A DNA stretch of 64,000 nt from UBA1672 sp965263215 (GCA_965263215.1 OZ253663.1:1-64000); one strand, 5' to 3'; positions 42,273-52,176 are shown, numbered from the stretch's first letter. Numbers and translations are program-made. The notes: generated by a model not told the origin, from the letters alone.

Positions 42273-44096
42273 ATGAAGACAATGAGCAGCCCAAAAGCAA
42301 AAAAGAGCGAGACAATTATCGCGAAGATCAAACCGACCAAAAAGCCAAAAGCCAAAAAAATGACTGGCGCAGAGATGGTGATCAATGCCCTGATCGAACA
42401 AGGCGTGGATACGATTTTCGGATATCCGGGCGGTGCTGTCCTTCCTATTTATGATGAAATTTTCAAAACCGATAAAATCAAGCATGTTCTTGTGCGCCAA
42501 GAAGGCGGAGCGTTACACGCGGCGGAAGGTTATGCACGCTCTACCGGAAAAGTCGGGTGCGCTCTTGTGACCTCCGGCCCCGGTGCAACAAACGCAGTCA
42601 CAGGCCTTGCCGATGCGATGCTCGATTCTATTCCGGTCGTATGTATCACAGGGCAAGTTCCCACATTCCTTATCGGTACGGATGCCTTTCAAGAGGCCGA
42701 CACAATCGGCATCACGCGCCCCTGTACGAAACATAACTTCCTTGTGAAAGACCAAAACGATCTGGCCAGCGCCGTTCACGAAGCATTCCACGTGGCGCGT
42801 TCAGGCAGACCCGGGCCCGTTGTGATTGATATTCCGAAGGACATCCAATTTGCCGAAGGTGAATATGTAACGGCGGAAAAAGCCAAGATGCACACGCATT
42901 ACCAGCCAGATATCGACCCTGAAATAGAGGCCATAGAAGCCGCCGTTGAACTGATGGCCAGTGCAAAACGCCCCATCTTTTATACAGGCGGTGGTGTTAT
43001 TAATTCCGGCCCGAATACGAGTGTTCTTTTGCGTGAGCTTGTCCGCAAGACAGGTTTTCCGATTACCTCCACCCTGATGGGGCTTGGTGCTTATCCTGCG
43101 CGTGATGATCAATGGCTTGGTATGCTTGGCATGCACGGCACATACGAAGCCAACTGGGCGATGCATGATTGTGATGTGATGATTTGCATCGGCGCACGCT
43201 TTGATGACCGCGTAACAGGCCGCTTGGATAAATTCTCACCCAATTCTAAAAAAATCCATATTGATATTGATGCCAGTTCAATCAACAAGAACGTACCTGT
43301 TGATGTTGCCATCGTATCCGATGCGGAGCGCGCCATCCGCGCCATGCAGGAAGTATGGAACAAGAAAGGCTATCAGGCCGATCAAGCGGCTTTAAAAGAC
43401 TGGTGGTCGCAAATTGATAAATGGCGTGCAAAAAATTGCCTGTCCTATAAGAAAGATAAGAAAATCATTAAGCCGCAATACGCATTAGAGCGTCTGCGTC
43501 ATTACATCGAAAAAGATAAACGTGAAACTTACATCACGACAGAAGTCGGACAACACCAAATGTGGGCGGCACAATTCCTGCCCTTCAACGAGCCAAACAG
43601 ATGGATGACATCGGGTGGCCTTGGTACAATGGGCTATGGTCTTCCCGCCGCCGTGGGTGTTCAAATGGCACATAAAGACGCGCTTGTGATTGATGTTGCC
43701 GGTGAGGCCTCTATCCTGATGAATATTCAGGAAATGAGCACCGCCGTTCAATACCGTCTTCCTGTGAAAATCTTCATCCTGAATAACCAATGGATGGGCA
43801 TGGTACGCCAGTGGCAGGAACTGTTGCACGGTGAACGTTACTCCGAGAGCTACACCGAGAGCTTGCCGGACTTCGTTGCCCTAGCCGAAGCATATGGCGG
43901 CAAGGGTTTTCGCGCGGACACGGTTGACCAGCTCGATGGTGTGATTGAAGACATGCTCGCAACGGATTGTGTAACAATTGTTGATGTACGCGTAGATCAA
44001 AAGGAAAATTGTTTCCCCATGATTCCATCAGGTAAGGCGCATAATGAAATGATTTTATCACCAGATGCGGCGGCTTTTGATAAAAGTTTGGTTTAA
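42273..44096 (+). CDS. ilvB: Acetolactate synthase, large (catalytic) subunit
   Basis: 607 residues, ThDP enzyme that condenses pyruvate to acetolactate or with 2-ketobutyrate to acetohydroxybutyrate, the first step for Val, Leu and Ile. A Lys-rich N-terminal extension of about 30 residues precedes the N-terminal domain with YPGGAVLPIYDEI and RQEGGALHAAEGYAR (catalytic Glu), the FAD-associated VLVRELVR-like middle domain, and the C-terminal ThDP motif GEASILMNIQEM...NNQWMGMVRQWQ. It follows the attenuator by about 60 bp. An ATG at 42282 is an alternative start. Confidence 0.96.
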   Translation: MKTMSSPKAKKSETIIAKIKPTKKPKAKKMTGAEMVINALIEQGVDTIFGYPGGAVLPIYDEIFKTDKIKHVLVRQEGGALHAAEGYARSTGKVGCALVTSGPGATNAVTGLADAMLDSIPVVCITGQVPTFLIGTDAFQEADTIGITRPCTKHNFLVKDQNDLASAVHEAFHVARSGRPGPVVIDIPKDIQFAEGEYVTAEKAKMHTHYQPDIDPEIEAIEAAVELMASAKRPIFYTGGGVINSGPNTSVLLRELVRKTGFPITSTLMGLGAYPARDDQWLGMLGMHGTYEANWAMHDCDVMICIGARFDDRVTGRLDKFSPNSKKIHIDIDASSINKNVPVDVAIVSDAERAIRAMQEVWNKKGYQADQAALKDWWSQIDKWRAKNCLSYKKDKKIIKPQYALERLRHYIEKDKRETYITTEVGQHQMWAAQFLPFNEPNRWMTSGGLGTMGYGLPAAVGVQMAHKDALVIDVAGEASILMNIQEMSTAVQYRLPVKIFILNNQWMGMVRQWQELLHGERYSESYTESLPDFVALAEAYGGKGFRADTVDQLDGVIEDMLATDCVTIVDVRVDQKENCFPMIPSGKAHNEMILSPDAAAFDKSLV

Positions 44097-44099
44097 AAA

Positions 44100-44327
44100 A
44101 TGAGGATCGTTTTCGACCCACGAAACAGTGTTGAAGCACATATAGTGTCGCATCTGCTGGAACAGGCCGGAATCGAAACAATGATTAGTGGTGATTATCT
44201 ATCTGGTGCACGTGGCGAAATGCTGGCGGAAGATCAAACTCGCGTTTGGGTTGTTTATGATGAAGATGAAGATCAAGCGAGGGCCCTGATTAAAGAATGG
44301 AATAATTCAGAGGAACAAAAACAATGA
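44100..44327 (+). CDS. DUF2007-family small protein
   Basis: 75 residues. FDPRNSVEAHIVSHLLEQAGIETMISGDYL and VWVVYDEDEDQARALIKEW are typical of the DUF2007 family, a small alpha/beta domain that may act as a signal-transducing module. It starts 3 bp after ilvB and overlaps the next gene by 4 bp, so it belongs to the ilv transcript. A role in branched-chain synthesis is not established. Confidence 0.8.
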   Translation: MRIVFDPRNSVEAHIVSHLLEQAGIETMISGDYLSGARGEMLAEDQTRVWVVYDEDEDQARALIKEWNNSEEQKQ

Positions 44328-45937
44328 CCAAAGAAGAGAAATTTTTACCTTATTTATCTGCTGTGGCTTTAATTTGTATCATGCTGTCTCTCATGCCATG
44401 GGCAATGAGTTTTCTTACTTATGCCATCAATGTTGATATCGCATTTCTAACCTTATCAGCGGAGCGCCTACTCTCCGGCGAGGCAATGAGTGAGGCCTAT
44501 TACGATACGAACCTCCCCTTAAGCATAATCGTGCAAATTCCGCCTGTCTTGCTGTCATCAGCTCTAGATATTCCACTTTATCATGCGACCTCGATTTATA
44601 TCTTTATTCTCTTGGGGTTATCTCTATTTTCCACCAATTTACTGCTTAAAAAATTTGATGATTTAAGCGTTGAACAACGCGTAATAATACTCAGCGTTTT
44701 TCTGGTTATGAATACCATTAAGCCTGGTTATGATTTTGGTCAAAAAGACCACATACTAGGCCTTGCTTTATTTCCTCTAGTGCTCGCACAAATATTAATT
44801 ACGAAACGAATTGAATTTAATAATTTTTTAAAAATATGTGTCTTATTAGCCGGCGCTTTTCTCATTCTTTTAAAGCCCCATTACGGCGTTGTGCCTGCCG
44901 CCATATTCTTACATAGAATGATTTACCAGAAACGCTTTGCCGTTTTTCTGGATATCGACTTCATCTGTCTGGCTGGTATGGCCATCGGTTATGTATGCGC
45001 CATATTCATATTATTCCCTGATTTTATTGCGGTTATTTTACCCGACATTCTTCAATATTATGCCTCTGACATCTCACCTAACGTGGTTCAAATCGGGATC
45101 ATTTTAATGGTTCAGGCCATCGTGCCTTTGGCCGTATGTCAGATCTTTTTGAAGAAGGCACATCCGCTTATATCTGTGTTTTCCATGGTCGCTGTTTTAA
45201 CCTTTATTCCCTTTATATTACAGGGTAAAGGTTGGGCTTATCACGCAATACCCGCTAATGTTTTCTTTTATTGCTCTGCCGGATTGTTCATTGCATACCT
45301 TGTTACTTTTACGATGAACGCCTTAAAAATAGACGGGATCAAAAAAACGTTCAGTCTTTTAGTTATCACCGGGCTATTGCTTTGGATCGTGTCACAAAAA
45401 TATGAAAAGCAACTTGATATTCCCACGCATGCCTCTTATCAAAATACCGAATTTGTAAAAATCCTTAACGATTGTGAAGAGGAATGCTCATTCCTAGTCC
45501 TTCACGACATGATTAACGTTTCACAAGAATTGTCCATTTACACTGGCCAACCGCACGCATCACGTTTCCCTACGATGTGGTTCACCGCATTCTTACTCAA
45601 TGCCCAGCATGAATTAGATGCAGGTAAGCCGGCGATGATGAACCAACAAGAACTTAACGAAGCTACCCAAAAATATACAAATATGATGGCAGAAGATTTC
45701 GCAAAATATGATCCCAAAACCATCTTCGTTGGACTTGTTCCCAATCCAGCTAACCCTGATGAGTTATTTGACTTCAGAGCTTACCTATTGGAAAAAAATC
45801 CGGAAAAATTTACTGAAATATGGGATAGGTATGAGCTGGAAAAATCTATGGATGTTGATCGTTTAGATTACATGGAACGTAAGAAACCAAATGAAGACTT
45901 GATACGCTATAATATATACAGAAAAAAGACCCCCTAA
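44324..45937 (+). CDS. Large polytopic membrane protein, possible GT-C-type glycosyltransferase
   Basis: 537 residues with about eleven hydrophobic segments and a C-terminal extracytoplasmic domain of about 170 residues. The motif GYDFGQKDHILGLALFPLVLAQ resembles the DFGQ-R/K-E/D-H motif I associate with GT-C-like membrane proteins; the link is tentative. The start overlaps the DUF2007 gene (ATGA), so the genes are translationally coupled. It lies inside the ilv operon between ilvB and ilvN and has no evident relation to branched-chain amino acids. Its AT-rich composition does not differ strongly from its neighbours. Confidence 0.55.
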   Translation: MTKEEKFLPYLSAVALICIMLSLMPWAMSFLTYAINVDIAFLTLSAERLLSGEAMSEAYYDTNLPLSIIVQIPPVLLSSALDIPLYHATSIYIFILLGLSLFSTNLLLKKFDDLSVEQRVIILSVFLVMNTIKPGYDFGQKDHILGLALFPLVLAQILITKRIEFNNFLKICVLLAGAFLILLKPHYGVVPAAIFLHRMIYQKRFAVFLDIDFICLAGMAIGYVCAIFILFPDFIAVILPDILQYYASDISPNVVQIGIILMVQAIVPLAVCQIFLKKAHPLISVFSMVAVLTFIPFILQGKGWAYHAIPANVFFYCSAGLFIAYLVTFTMNALKIDGIKKTFSLLVITGLLLWIVSQKYEKQLDIPTHASYQNTEFVKILNDCEEECSFLVLHDMINVSQELSIYTGQPHASRFPTMWFTAFLLNAQHELDAGKPAMMNQQELNEATQKYTNMMAEDFAKYDPKTIFVGLVPNPANPDELFDFRAYLLEKNPEKFTEIWDRYELEKSMDVDRLDYMERKKPNEDLIRYNIYRKKTP

Positions 45938-45954
45938 AAGATAAAGGATAGAAC

Positions 45955-46527
45955 ATGGCCAAAACAACCACGACACGTCGCAAGAAAAGTAAAAGCGTCT
46001 ACGCGCCTACCCCTATCCAAGGGGAGAAGGAAACACATATCCTAGCCATCCTGGTGAATAACGAGCCTGGCGTTTTGGCGCGCGTTATCGGGCTGTTCAG
46101 TGGGCGTGGATATAACATCGAAAGCCTTACTGTAGCAGAAACAGATCACGCTGCGCATCTGTCGCGCATAACCATCGTTTGCTGCGGTACGCCGGATGTT
46201 ATCTTACAAATTAAATCACTGTTAGAACGCCTTGTGCCAGTCCTTAAAGTTTCAGATCTTTCGATGGAAGGGGCACATATAGAACGTGAGCTTGCCCTAA
46301 TTAAGGTCAATTGCATTGGCGAAAAACGTATTGAAGCCCTCCGCAGTGCCGATATTTTCAGAGCCAGAGCCGTTGATAGTACGCTTGAATCATTTGTTTT
46401 CGAGATTACCGGAACAACCGAGAAAATTAATGCCTTCATCGATTTGATGGTTCCTTTAGGCCTCGTCGATGTAAGCCGTACAGGCATAGCCGCCATCTCG
46501 CGCGGCAAGGACGCAATCGGCGCATAA
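45955..46527 (+). CDS. ilvN: Acetolactate synthase, small (regulatory) subunit
   Basis: 190 residues. The N-terminal ACT domain shows HILAILVNNEPGVLARVIGLFSGRGYNIESLTVAETDHAAHLSRITI, the allosteric Val-binding fold, and the C-terminal half (KVNCIGEKRIEALRSADIFRARAV...TGTTEKINAFIDLM) is the second regulatory domain. It stimulates and feedback-regulates IlvB. A basic N-terminal tail of about 20 residues is extra. It is separated from ilvB by two unrelated genes, which is unusual because ilvB and ilvN are commonly adjacent. Confidence 0.95.
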   Translation: MAKTTTTRRKKSKSVYAPTPIQGEKETHILAILVNNEPGVLARVIGLFSGRGYNIESLTVAETDHAAHLSRITIVCCGTPDVILQIKSLLERLVPVLKVSDLSMEGAHIERELALIKVNCIGEKRIEALRSADIFRARAVDSTLESFVFEITGTTEKINAFIDLMVPLGLVDVSRTGIAAISRGKDAIGA

Positions 46528-46624
46528 ACCGTTCTTCTTTTCTTCCATCTTTTGCTTGATTCTTGGCTAAAAACCTTGTTTTATGCCTGTTCTAAGCAGA
46601 TACAAATTTAAAAGGTTTTTAATA

Positions 46625-47692
46625 ATGGGACAAAGTACCGCAGCACAGGATATTCCTGCAAACCAAACATCTATGAATGTTTATTACGACAAAGACTGTA
46701 ATCTTGATTTAATCAAAGGTAAAAAAGTCGCCATCATCGGCTATGGCTCTCAGGGTCATGCACATGCACAAAACATCAAGGATAGTGGTGTTGAGACCGT
46801 CATCATTGGTTTACGCGATGGATCATCATCCGCGCCAAAAGCACAAAATGCAGGCTTTGAGGTTATGTCTCCTGCGAAAGCAGCCGCTGAAGCAGACGTA
46901 ATCATGATGCTGACTCCTGATGAACATCAGGCAGACATTTATCGTGATGAACTTGTCGATAATTTAAAAGAAGGCGCGACATTAATGTTCGCTCACGGCT
47001 TGAACGTTCATTTCGGTTTGATTAAGCCCCGCGCAGACCTTGATGTTATCATGGTTGCCCCTAAAGGCCCCGGCCACACAGTCCGCGGTGAATACCAAAA
47101 AGGTGGCGGTGTGCCATGTTTGATCGCCGTTGCGCAAGATGCATCCGGCAATGCCAAAGACTTAGCGTTGTCATACGCCTCTGCTGTTGGTGGTGGTCGC
47201 TCCGGTATCATTGAGACAACGTTTAAAGACGAATGTGAAACTGATCTATTTGGTGAACAAGCCGTTCTTTGTGGCGGCGCGTCTGAGCTTGTTAAGTGCG
47301 GCTATGAAGTGCTAACCGAAGCTGGCTATCCACCTGAAATGGCCTATTTCGAATGTCTTCACGAATTAAAACTGATCGTTGATTTAATGTATGAGGGCGG
47401 CCTTGCCAATATGCGTTACTCAATTTCCAACACAGCGGAATATGGTGACTATGTTTCCGGTCCGCGTGTGATTACAAAAGAAACCAAGGAAGAAATGAAA
47501 CGCATTCTTGCCGACATTCAGTCAGGTAAGTTCGTGGAAGGCTTCATGGGCGGTAACAAAGAAGGCCTATCCAAGCTTGTTGAAATCCGTGAGCGCGAAG
47601 CACAGCACCCAATCGAAGAAACAGGTGCAAAATTACGCGGCATGATGCCATGGATCGGTGCCAACAAACTGGTTGATAAAGATAAGAACTAA
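46625..47692 (+). CDS. ilvC: Ketol-acid reductoisomerase
   Basis: About 355 residues, class I-sized. It isomerises and reduces acetolactate to dihydroxyisovalerate with NADPH. The N-terminal VAIIGYGSQGHAHAQNIKDSGVE Rossmann motif, MLTPDEHQADIY, GPGHTVRGEYQKGGGVPCLIA, and the knotted C-terminal domain with FKDECETDLFGEQAVLCGG and EMAYFECLHELKLIVDLMYEGG (metal-binding Glu/Asp) are present. The ATG at 46625 (MGQSTAAQ) follows an AAAAGG ribosome-binding site; the conserved domain begins at residue 17 (MNVYYDKD). A terminator follows. Confidence 0.96.
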   Translation: MGQSTAAQDIPANQTSMNVYYDKDCNLDLIKGKKVAIIGYGSQGHAHAQNIKDSGVETVIIGLRDGSSSAPKAQNAGFEVMSPAKAAAEADVIMMLTPDEHQADIYRDELVDNLKEGATLMFAHGLNVHFGLIKPRADLDVIMVAPKGPGHTVRGEYQKGGGVPCLIAVAQDASGNAKDLALSYASAVGGGRSGIIETTFKDECETDLFGEQAVLCGGASELVKCGYEVLTEAGYPPEMAYFECLHELKLIVDLMYEGGLANMRYSISNTAEYGDYVSGPRVITKETKEEMKRILADIQSGKFVEGFMGGNKEGLSKLVEIREREAQHPIEETGAKLRGMMPWIGANKLVDKDKN

Positions 47693-47718
47693 CCCCTAAG
47701 AGGTAGACTCTGTATTCA

Positions 47719-47748
47719 CAAAAGCCCTCCATCAATGAGGGCTTTTTT
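47719..47748 (+). terminator. Rho-independent terminator of the ilv operon
   Basis: AAAAGCCCTC and GAGGGCTTTT (about 47720-47729 and 47737-47746) enclose a 7-nt loop and are followed by a T-run. It closes the ilvB-ilvN-ilvC transcript. Confidence 0.9.
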
Positions 47749-47763
47749 ATTTTGAGATAAAAG

Positions 47764-48669
47764 ATGAGCAAAGAAACTGGGCAGGATCGTATTTTTATTG
47801 CCATTGGGTGCTGCGTCATGGCGCACTTTTTGTTCGCCATAATGGGCGCATGCGCCAAATTTCTCTCGGAAACGCATCATGTGGCAGAGATTGCATTTTA
47901 TCGAAATCTGATTGTTGTCATTCCAGTCTTTCTGTTCATCGTCCTTAGTAAAAAAACACATCTTTTTCATACAAAAAAACCAAAACTGGTTGGCTTTCGC
48001 GCGGTTATGGGCGGTGTGAGTTTAATCGTCACCTTTGCCGCCCTATCACAGCTTCCCATGGCTTACGCAACAGTTATCTTTTTCACCTCATCTATTCTAA
48101 CGCCGGTCTTGGCATTCGTCTTTCTCAAAGAACAAGTAGGTATTCATCGTTGGACAGCCGTATTTATTGGCATGTGCGGCGTACTTATCATTGCCCAACC
48201 CAGCGGAGAAGTAAGCCTGTGGGGCCTTCTGTTTGCCCTAATGGCCGCATGCTTGCATGCCTCAATGTTCACGGTTCTTCGTGGTTTAAAAACAGAATCT
48301 CCTCTAACCATTACGTTTTATTTTATTCTCGCAGGCGTGATGATTCCCGGCATGTTTATGCCATGGGTATGGCAATATATAGCGTATGACGAAATATGGA
48401 TTTTTGTCCTGATTGGCGTTACGGGCGGTAGTGCACAAATTTTTCTGTCTTACGCCTATAAATTTGCACCTGCGGCAGTCGTGACACCCTTTGCATACTC
48501 CGCCTTGTTATGGACAATTATGCTGGATTTATATGTCTGGAAGTATGATTTAGATTTCTTATCCGTCTTTGCAGGAGCCGCCCTTATATTATGCGCCCAG
48601 CTTTACATCATTTATCGTGAATATCGTAATAAGAAAAAAACACCCTCTAGCGTGGGCCGCCCGGTATAG
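47764..48669 (+). CDS. EamA/DMT-family transporter
   Basis: 301 residues, ten transmembrane segments in two EamA repeats (FAIMGACAKFLSE...AEIAFYRNLIVV and GFRAVMGGVSLIVTFAALSQLPMAYATVIFFTSSILTPVLAFVFLKE, then the second half). The RNxxxxxP-like and TxxF-x-xP-type motifs match the RhaT/YdcZ-related DMT group. It begins 17 bp after the ilv terminator and overlaps the 3' end of the convergent S8-like gene. Cargo unknown. Confidence 0.85.
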   Translation: MSKETGQDRIFIAIGCCVMAHFLFAIMGACAKFLSETHHVAEIAFYRNLIVVIPVFLFIVLSKKTHLFHTKKPKLVGFRAVMGGVSLIVTFAALSQLPMAYATVIFFTSSILTPVLAFVFLKEQVGIHRWTAVFIGMCGVLIIAQPSGEVSLWGLLFALMAACLHASMFTVLRGLKTESPLTITFYFILAGVMIPGMFMPWVWQYIAYDEIWIFVLIGVTGGSAQIFLSYAYKFAPAAVVTPFAYSALLWTIMLDLYVWKYDLDFLSVFAGAALILCAQLYIIYREYRNKKKTPSSVGRPV

Positions 48670-50314
48670 GTATTTCATGACCGCCGCCTTCAGGTTCTGG
48701 CGCAGGCGTCTCTGTCGGGGCATCTGGTTGGGGTGTCATCTTAAGTGCTAATTCCTTGCTGTAATCCATCATTTGATCCATAAGACCGCCCTGATTATAG
48801 CCATAGACTGTTACTCCCGCTTCTTGCAGAATACCATCACCACCATTGTCTAAACGCACTTTCCAATCTTGTCCCCCGGGTAACGTCTCACCGAATTTAT
48901 GCTCCATCCGCGACCAACCAAGAAATTCAAGAGAGCTGTTTGATTCCTGCAATCCTGTGAACATCGGCTCGTCATCCCCCGGTATATCCAAGACCGCAAA
49001 GTGTGGCACGCGGCCATCAACAGTGAATTGCGTATCAAGTCTTATGCGGTCTATGACCATATCCTGCCCTTCCGGAAGATTAGACTTCAATGTCACACTA
49101 TTATTTGCATTATGTCCCTCGGGGATATCGACGCTCATTGTTGTCGTCACCGATGTCCTGTCTATATCAGGTTGAGTTCCAATTTTTGTGTATGCCTCAT
49201 CCAGCAATGTCCTAAACATATCAGGATTAAACACCCCATGACCGCCACCAACGACAAATTGATGACCATCATCGTTGGTGTAGGAATGCATAGGGTCATC
49301 CATCCCCTCACGTGCAGTCGTATCAAGCGTTGCCATTTTAGCTAGCGTGGTTATCTCGTCTTTCGTTAAAATAGGGAGGTTTTGTTCCTCACGCTGTTCT
49401 TGTTCATAAAGCGCGCCGGAAACATATCCCGCTTGTTCGGGCGCAGAAAATGATGTTCCATCTATACCTGTAACATAACCATTTTCATCAATATCATGGT
49501 TCCCCCTGAACTCCGCCATGATCTGGGAATGTAACGTCTCAGGGTTTTTCAAATACCCATCCACCTGCTCTTTAACCCAAGCCTTACCTTCGTCTGTTTC
49601 AGTATATTGCTGATATTTAGCGCTGCTAATTGCTCTATAAGCGACGCCGATCATATAATCATCAACCTCTTGATCTTTATTTTGCTCCTTAAAAAGATCA
49701 AATTCAGCATTAATTTCATTTTGAATAACCCAGTTTTCGATAAGATTTTCATGGCCTTCCAGTGAAGGGCTTACATCATAATATTGGTACTTATCACCGC
49801 GGTTAAAAGGACTGTCCGATGTCAGGGTTGGATTATTTCTGCTGCTATGTTCTTCAACAAGTGGCTGCGCACCAGAATTGTTCGCCTCCCCCACGACAAG
49901 ACTATTTCGTGCAAAATCAGCAACACGAGGCATAGCGGATTCTCTGGTTTTTCCTTCGTTGCCTGCCGAAACCACGTAAATCGGCATATCATACTCTTCA
50001 AATTTTTCCCTGTATGCCTTGACCAAATCATTGCCGGCAATACCATCGCCGTGCAAAATTGCCCCTAAACCAACACCGGAACTTACGGAAACAACGTCAT
50101 AACGCTCAAGGCTGTCTAATGTTCCTTCAGATGTGGGAACAATCGGACTTTCGCGCACCAAATCAACCGTCAACTCATCATTGCCGGTAAAACGTCTCAA
50201 GGCATCTTGATGAATATCACGCGCAACTTCGGCGTGACGACCATAGAGAGAATACAAACTGTTATGTTTGACGCTCTCGAAATGTGCAAATTTGGATGGC
50301 TCTGGTTCTGCCAT
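48647..50314 (-). CDS. Divergent S8 (subtilisin-like) peptidase-fold protein
   Basis: 555 residues with no signal peptide. The active-site Ser region GIDGTSFSAPEQAGYVSGA and the oxyanion Asn region VSAGNEGKTRESAMP identify the subtilase fold. I see no canonical Asp (D-T/S-G) motif and no HGTHVAG motif; RHAEVARDIHQDA may be the divergent His helix. The C-terminal 150 residues (IDRIRLDTQFTVDGRVPHF...VTVYGYNQGGLMDQMMDY) resemble a P-domain-like jelly roll. It is the second of a tandem pair; start-to-stop spacing is 69 bp. Activity is uncertain. Confidence 0.7.
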   Translation of the reverse strand: MAEPEPSKFAHFESVKHNSLYSLYGRHAEVARDIHQDALRRFTGNDELTVDLVRESPIVPTSEGTLDSLERYDVVSVSSGVGLGAILHGDGIAGNDLVKAYREKFEEYDMPIYVVSAGNEGKTRESAMPRVADFARNSLVVGEANNSGAQPLVEEHSSRNNPTLTSDSPFNRGDKYQYYDVSPSLEGHENLIENWVIQNEINAEFDLFKEQNKDQEVDDYMIGVAYRAISSAKYQQYTETDEGKAWVKEQVDGYLKNPETLHSQIMAEFRGNHDIDENGYVTGIDGTSFSAPEQAGYVSGALYEQEQREEQNLPILTKDEITTLAKMATLDTTAREGMDDPMHSYTNDDGHQFVVGGGHGVFNPDMFRTLLDEAYTKIGTQPDIDRTSVTTTMSVDIPEGHNANNSVTLKSNLPEGQDMVIDRIRLDTQFTVDGRVPHFAVLDIPGDDEPMFTGLQESNSSLEFLGWSRMEHKFGETLPGGQDWKVRLDNGGDGILQEAGVTVYGYNQGGLMDQMMDYSKELALKMTPQPDAPTETPAPEPEGGGHEIPIPGGPR

Positions 50315-50383
50315 ATTATTTAACCCGTTTATTTATGCTTATCGTATCACAGTGTATTAAAACTCGATAAATATTTTCGTTCC

Positions 50384-52018
50384 CTAGTTCTTTGGCCATC
50401 CTGAATACATGATAATATCAAGTTGTTGTTCTTCAGGTTTTTGATTCAATCCCACCGGATAGTTAGGCTCTATTGTTTTGGCGTAATCCATCAGTTGATC
50501 CATCAAACCACCTTGATTATATCCATATACAGTCACGTCCATATCACGGATCATTGTCGTTTCACCGTTCGGAAAATAGGCATTCCAATTGTCTTCTGCC
50601 GTTACAGTTTCACCGAAACCGTTTTCATATCGAACCCATCCCGTGAATATGTTCCCCCCTGCACCTGTTTCAAAGCGCTTCGCGTCCATACCGGCCTCTG
50701 CAGGCTTAACCAATGCCACATGCTCCGGGAACGGCATACCATGAACAGAAAAGTCAAAGTCAAGGCGCGTACGATCAACAACGATATTTTGTTCAGGCCG
50801 TAAATCAGAATTTAAATCAACCAAACCTGTACCGACTTTATAATCTATGGACGCACTCATATTAGATATCACCGACTGCCTATCAATTTGGGGATCCCTA
50901 TCCAAACGCAGGTAAGCTTCGTCTAATAATTTCCGAAACATTTCAGGTTGAAACATGCCGTGTCCGGCCGGCACCGAAAAATCAAAATCAGCCGAGTTAT
51001 TATATTGGTCGATAACGGCATCACTGCCCTCGATACGATCAACATCAACAGTCGCCATTTTCGCGATGGACGATATTTCTTCTTTCGTTAGGGCTGGTTT
51101 ACCTGCCTGCGCTCTTTGCTCTTGTTCATAATGCGCACCGGAGATATAGCCCGCCTGCTCTGGCGCAGCAAAAGACGTTCCGTCTATACCCGTTGTAAAG
51201 CCATTTGCATCGACTGTACCGTCTTTCATAATATCCGCCATAACCAAGGCATGTAACTTCTCTGGCGATGCCATAAAATCCGCGACCTGCGCCTGTACAA
51301 CCTCACTATTAATATAATCACTTTCATTAATTTCAATTGCGGCCTTATTCATGGCAGCATCAAAAGACATAGCCGGATCACTTAGCATAAACGCATCCGC
51401 GCGTGCGGTTTGCTCACGACTGACAAGCCAATTGGTAATAAGGTGCTCATGCCCCTCTAATGATGGAGATGGATTATAATACTGGTACTTTTCGCCACGG
51501 TTAAACGGGCTGTCTGATACAAGCGTCGGGTTAATGACACTGCTGTGCGATTCCACATACGGCTTGCCTTGATCGTTATAGGAGGCTTCTCCAACAATCA
51601 AACTTGTCCGCGCAAAATCCGCTACACGCGGAAGGTCGTAATCACGATATTCCCCTGTGTTCCCTGCTGCGCCTACAAAAATCGGCATTTCATTATCCGC
51701 AAAATATTGCCTATACATCTTTGCCCGCGCAAAGTCCGCCGGTCCGACCGATTGAACAATACCGGCATGAGATAATTCAGAACTGGCCGACATAACTTCA
51801 TATTGCGCCATTTTATCAAGCGTTTCCCGCTCCGGGCTAACAGGGCTCTCGCGTACCAAATCAACCGTCAGCGTATCATTACCCGTAAAACGCCTTAGCG
51901 TATCTTGATGAATTTCACGCGCAACCTCCGCATGACGTTCATAAAGATCGCCCAAATTTCTTGGCGCAACATTCTCAAAATGTGCATATTTACTTGGTTT
52001 AGGATCGGAATCCGCCAT
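50384..52018 (-). CDS. Divergent S8 (subtilisin-like) peptidase-fold protein, paralogue
   Basis: 544 residues and clearly paralogous to the gene downstream (shared FENV...LYERHAEVAREIHQ, NDTLTVDLVRES, GIDGTSFAAPEQAGYISGA and VTVYGYNQGGLMDQLMDYAK). Ser motif GTSFAAPEQAG and Asn motif GAAGNTGEY are kept. A canonical Asp is not seen, as in its partner. No signal peptide or membrane segment is present. It is the upstream gene of the pair and is probably co-transcribed with 48647-50314. Confidence 0.7.
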   Translation of the reverse strand: MADSDPKPSKYAHFENVAPRNLGDLYERHAEVAREIHQDTLRRFTGNDTLTVDLVRESPVSPERETLDKMAQYEVMSASSELSHAGIVQSVGPADFARAKMYRQYFADNEMPIFVGAAGNTGEYRDYDLPRVADFARTSLIVGEASYNDQGKPYVESHSSVINPTLVSDSPFNRGEKYQYYNPSPSLEGHEHLITNWLVSREQTARADAFMLSDPAMSFDAAMNKAAIEINESDYINSEVVQAQVADFMASPEKLHALVMADIMKDGTVDANGFTTGIDGTSFAAPEQAGYISGAHYEQEQRAQAGKPALTKEEISSIAKMATVDVDRIEGSDAVIDQYNNSADFDFSVPAGHGMFQPEMFRKLLDEAYLRLDRDPQIDRQSVISNMSASIDYKVGTGLVDLNSDLRPEQNIVVDRTRLDFDFSVHGMPFPEHVALVKPAEAGMDAKRFETGAGGNIFTGWVRYENGFGETVTAEDNWNAYFPNGETTMIRDMDVTVYGYNQGGLMDQLMDYAKTIEPNYPVGLNQKPEEQQLDIIMYSGWPKN

Positions 52019-52176
52019 ATTTCACCCTGTTTTTTCCTTTTAAGCTATCATATTCATATAAAAAATAAAAACTTTTACGTAAATTAAATGCCCCCAGTTT
52101 TATTACGCTTTTTTGCGCATTCGATACGTGTAGAAGCACAAGCTTGTGATATGTGTTAGGTGAAGGAAGCAAATCC

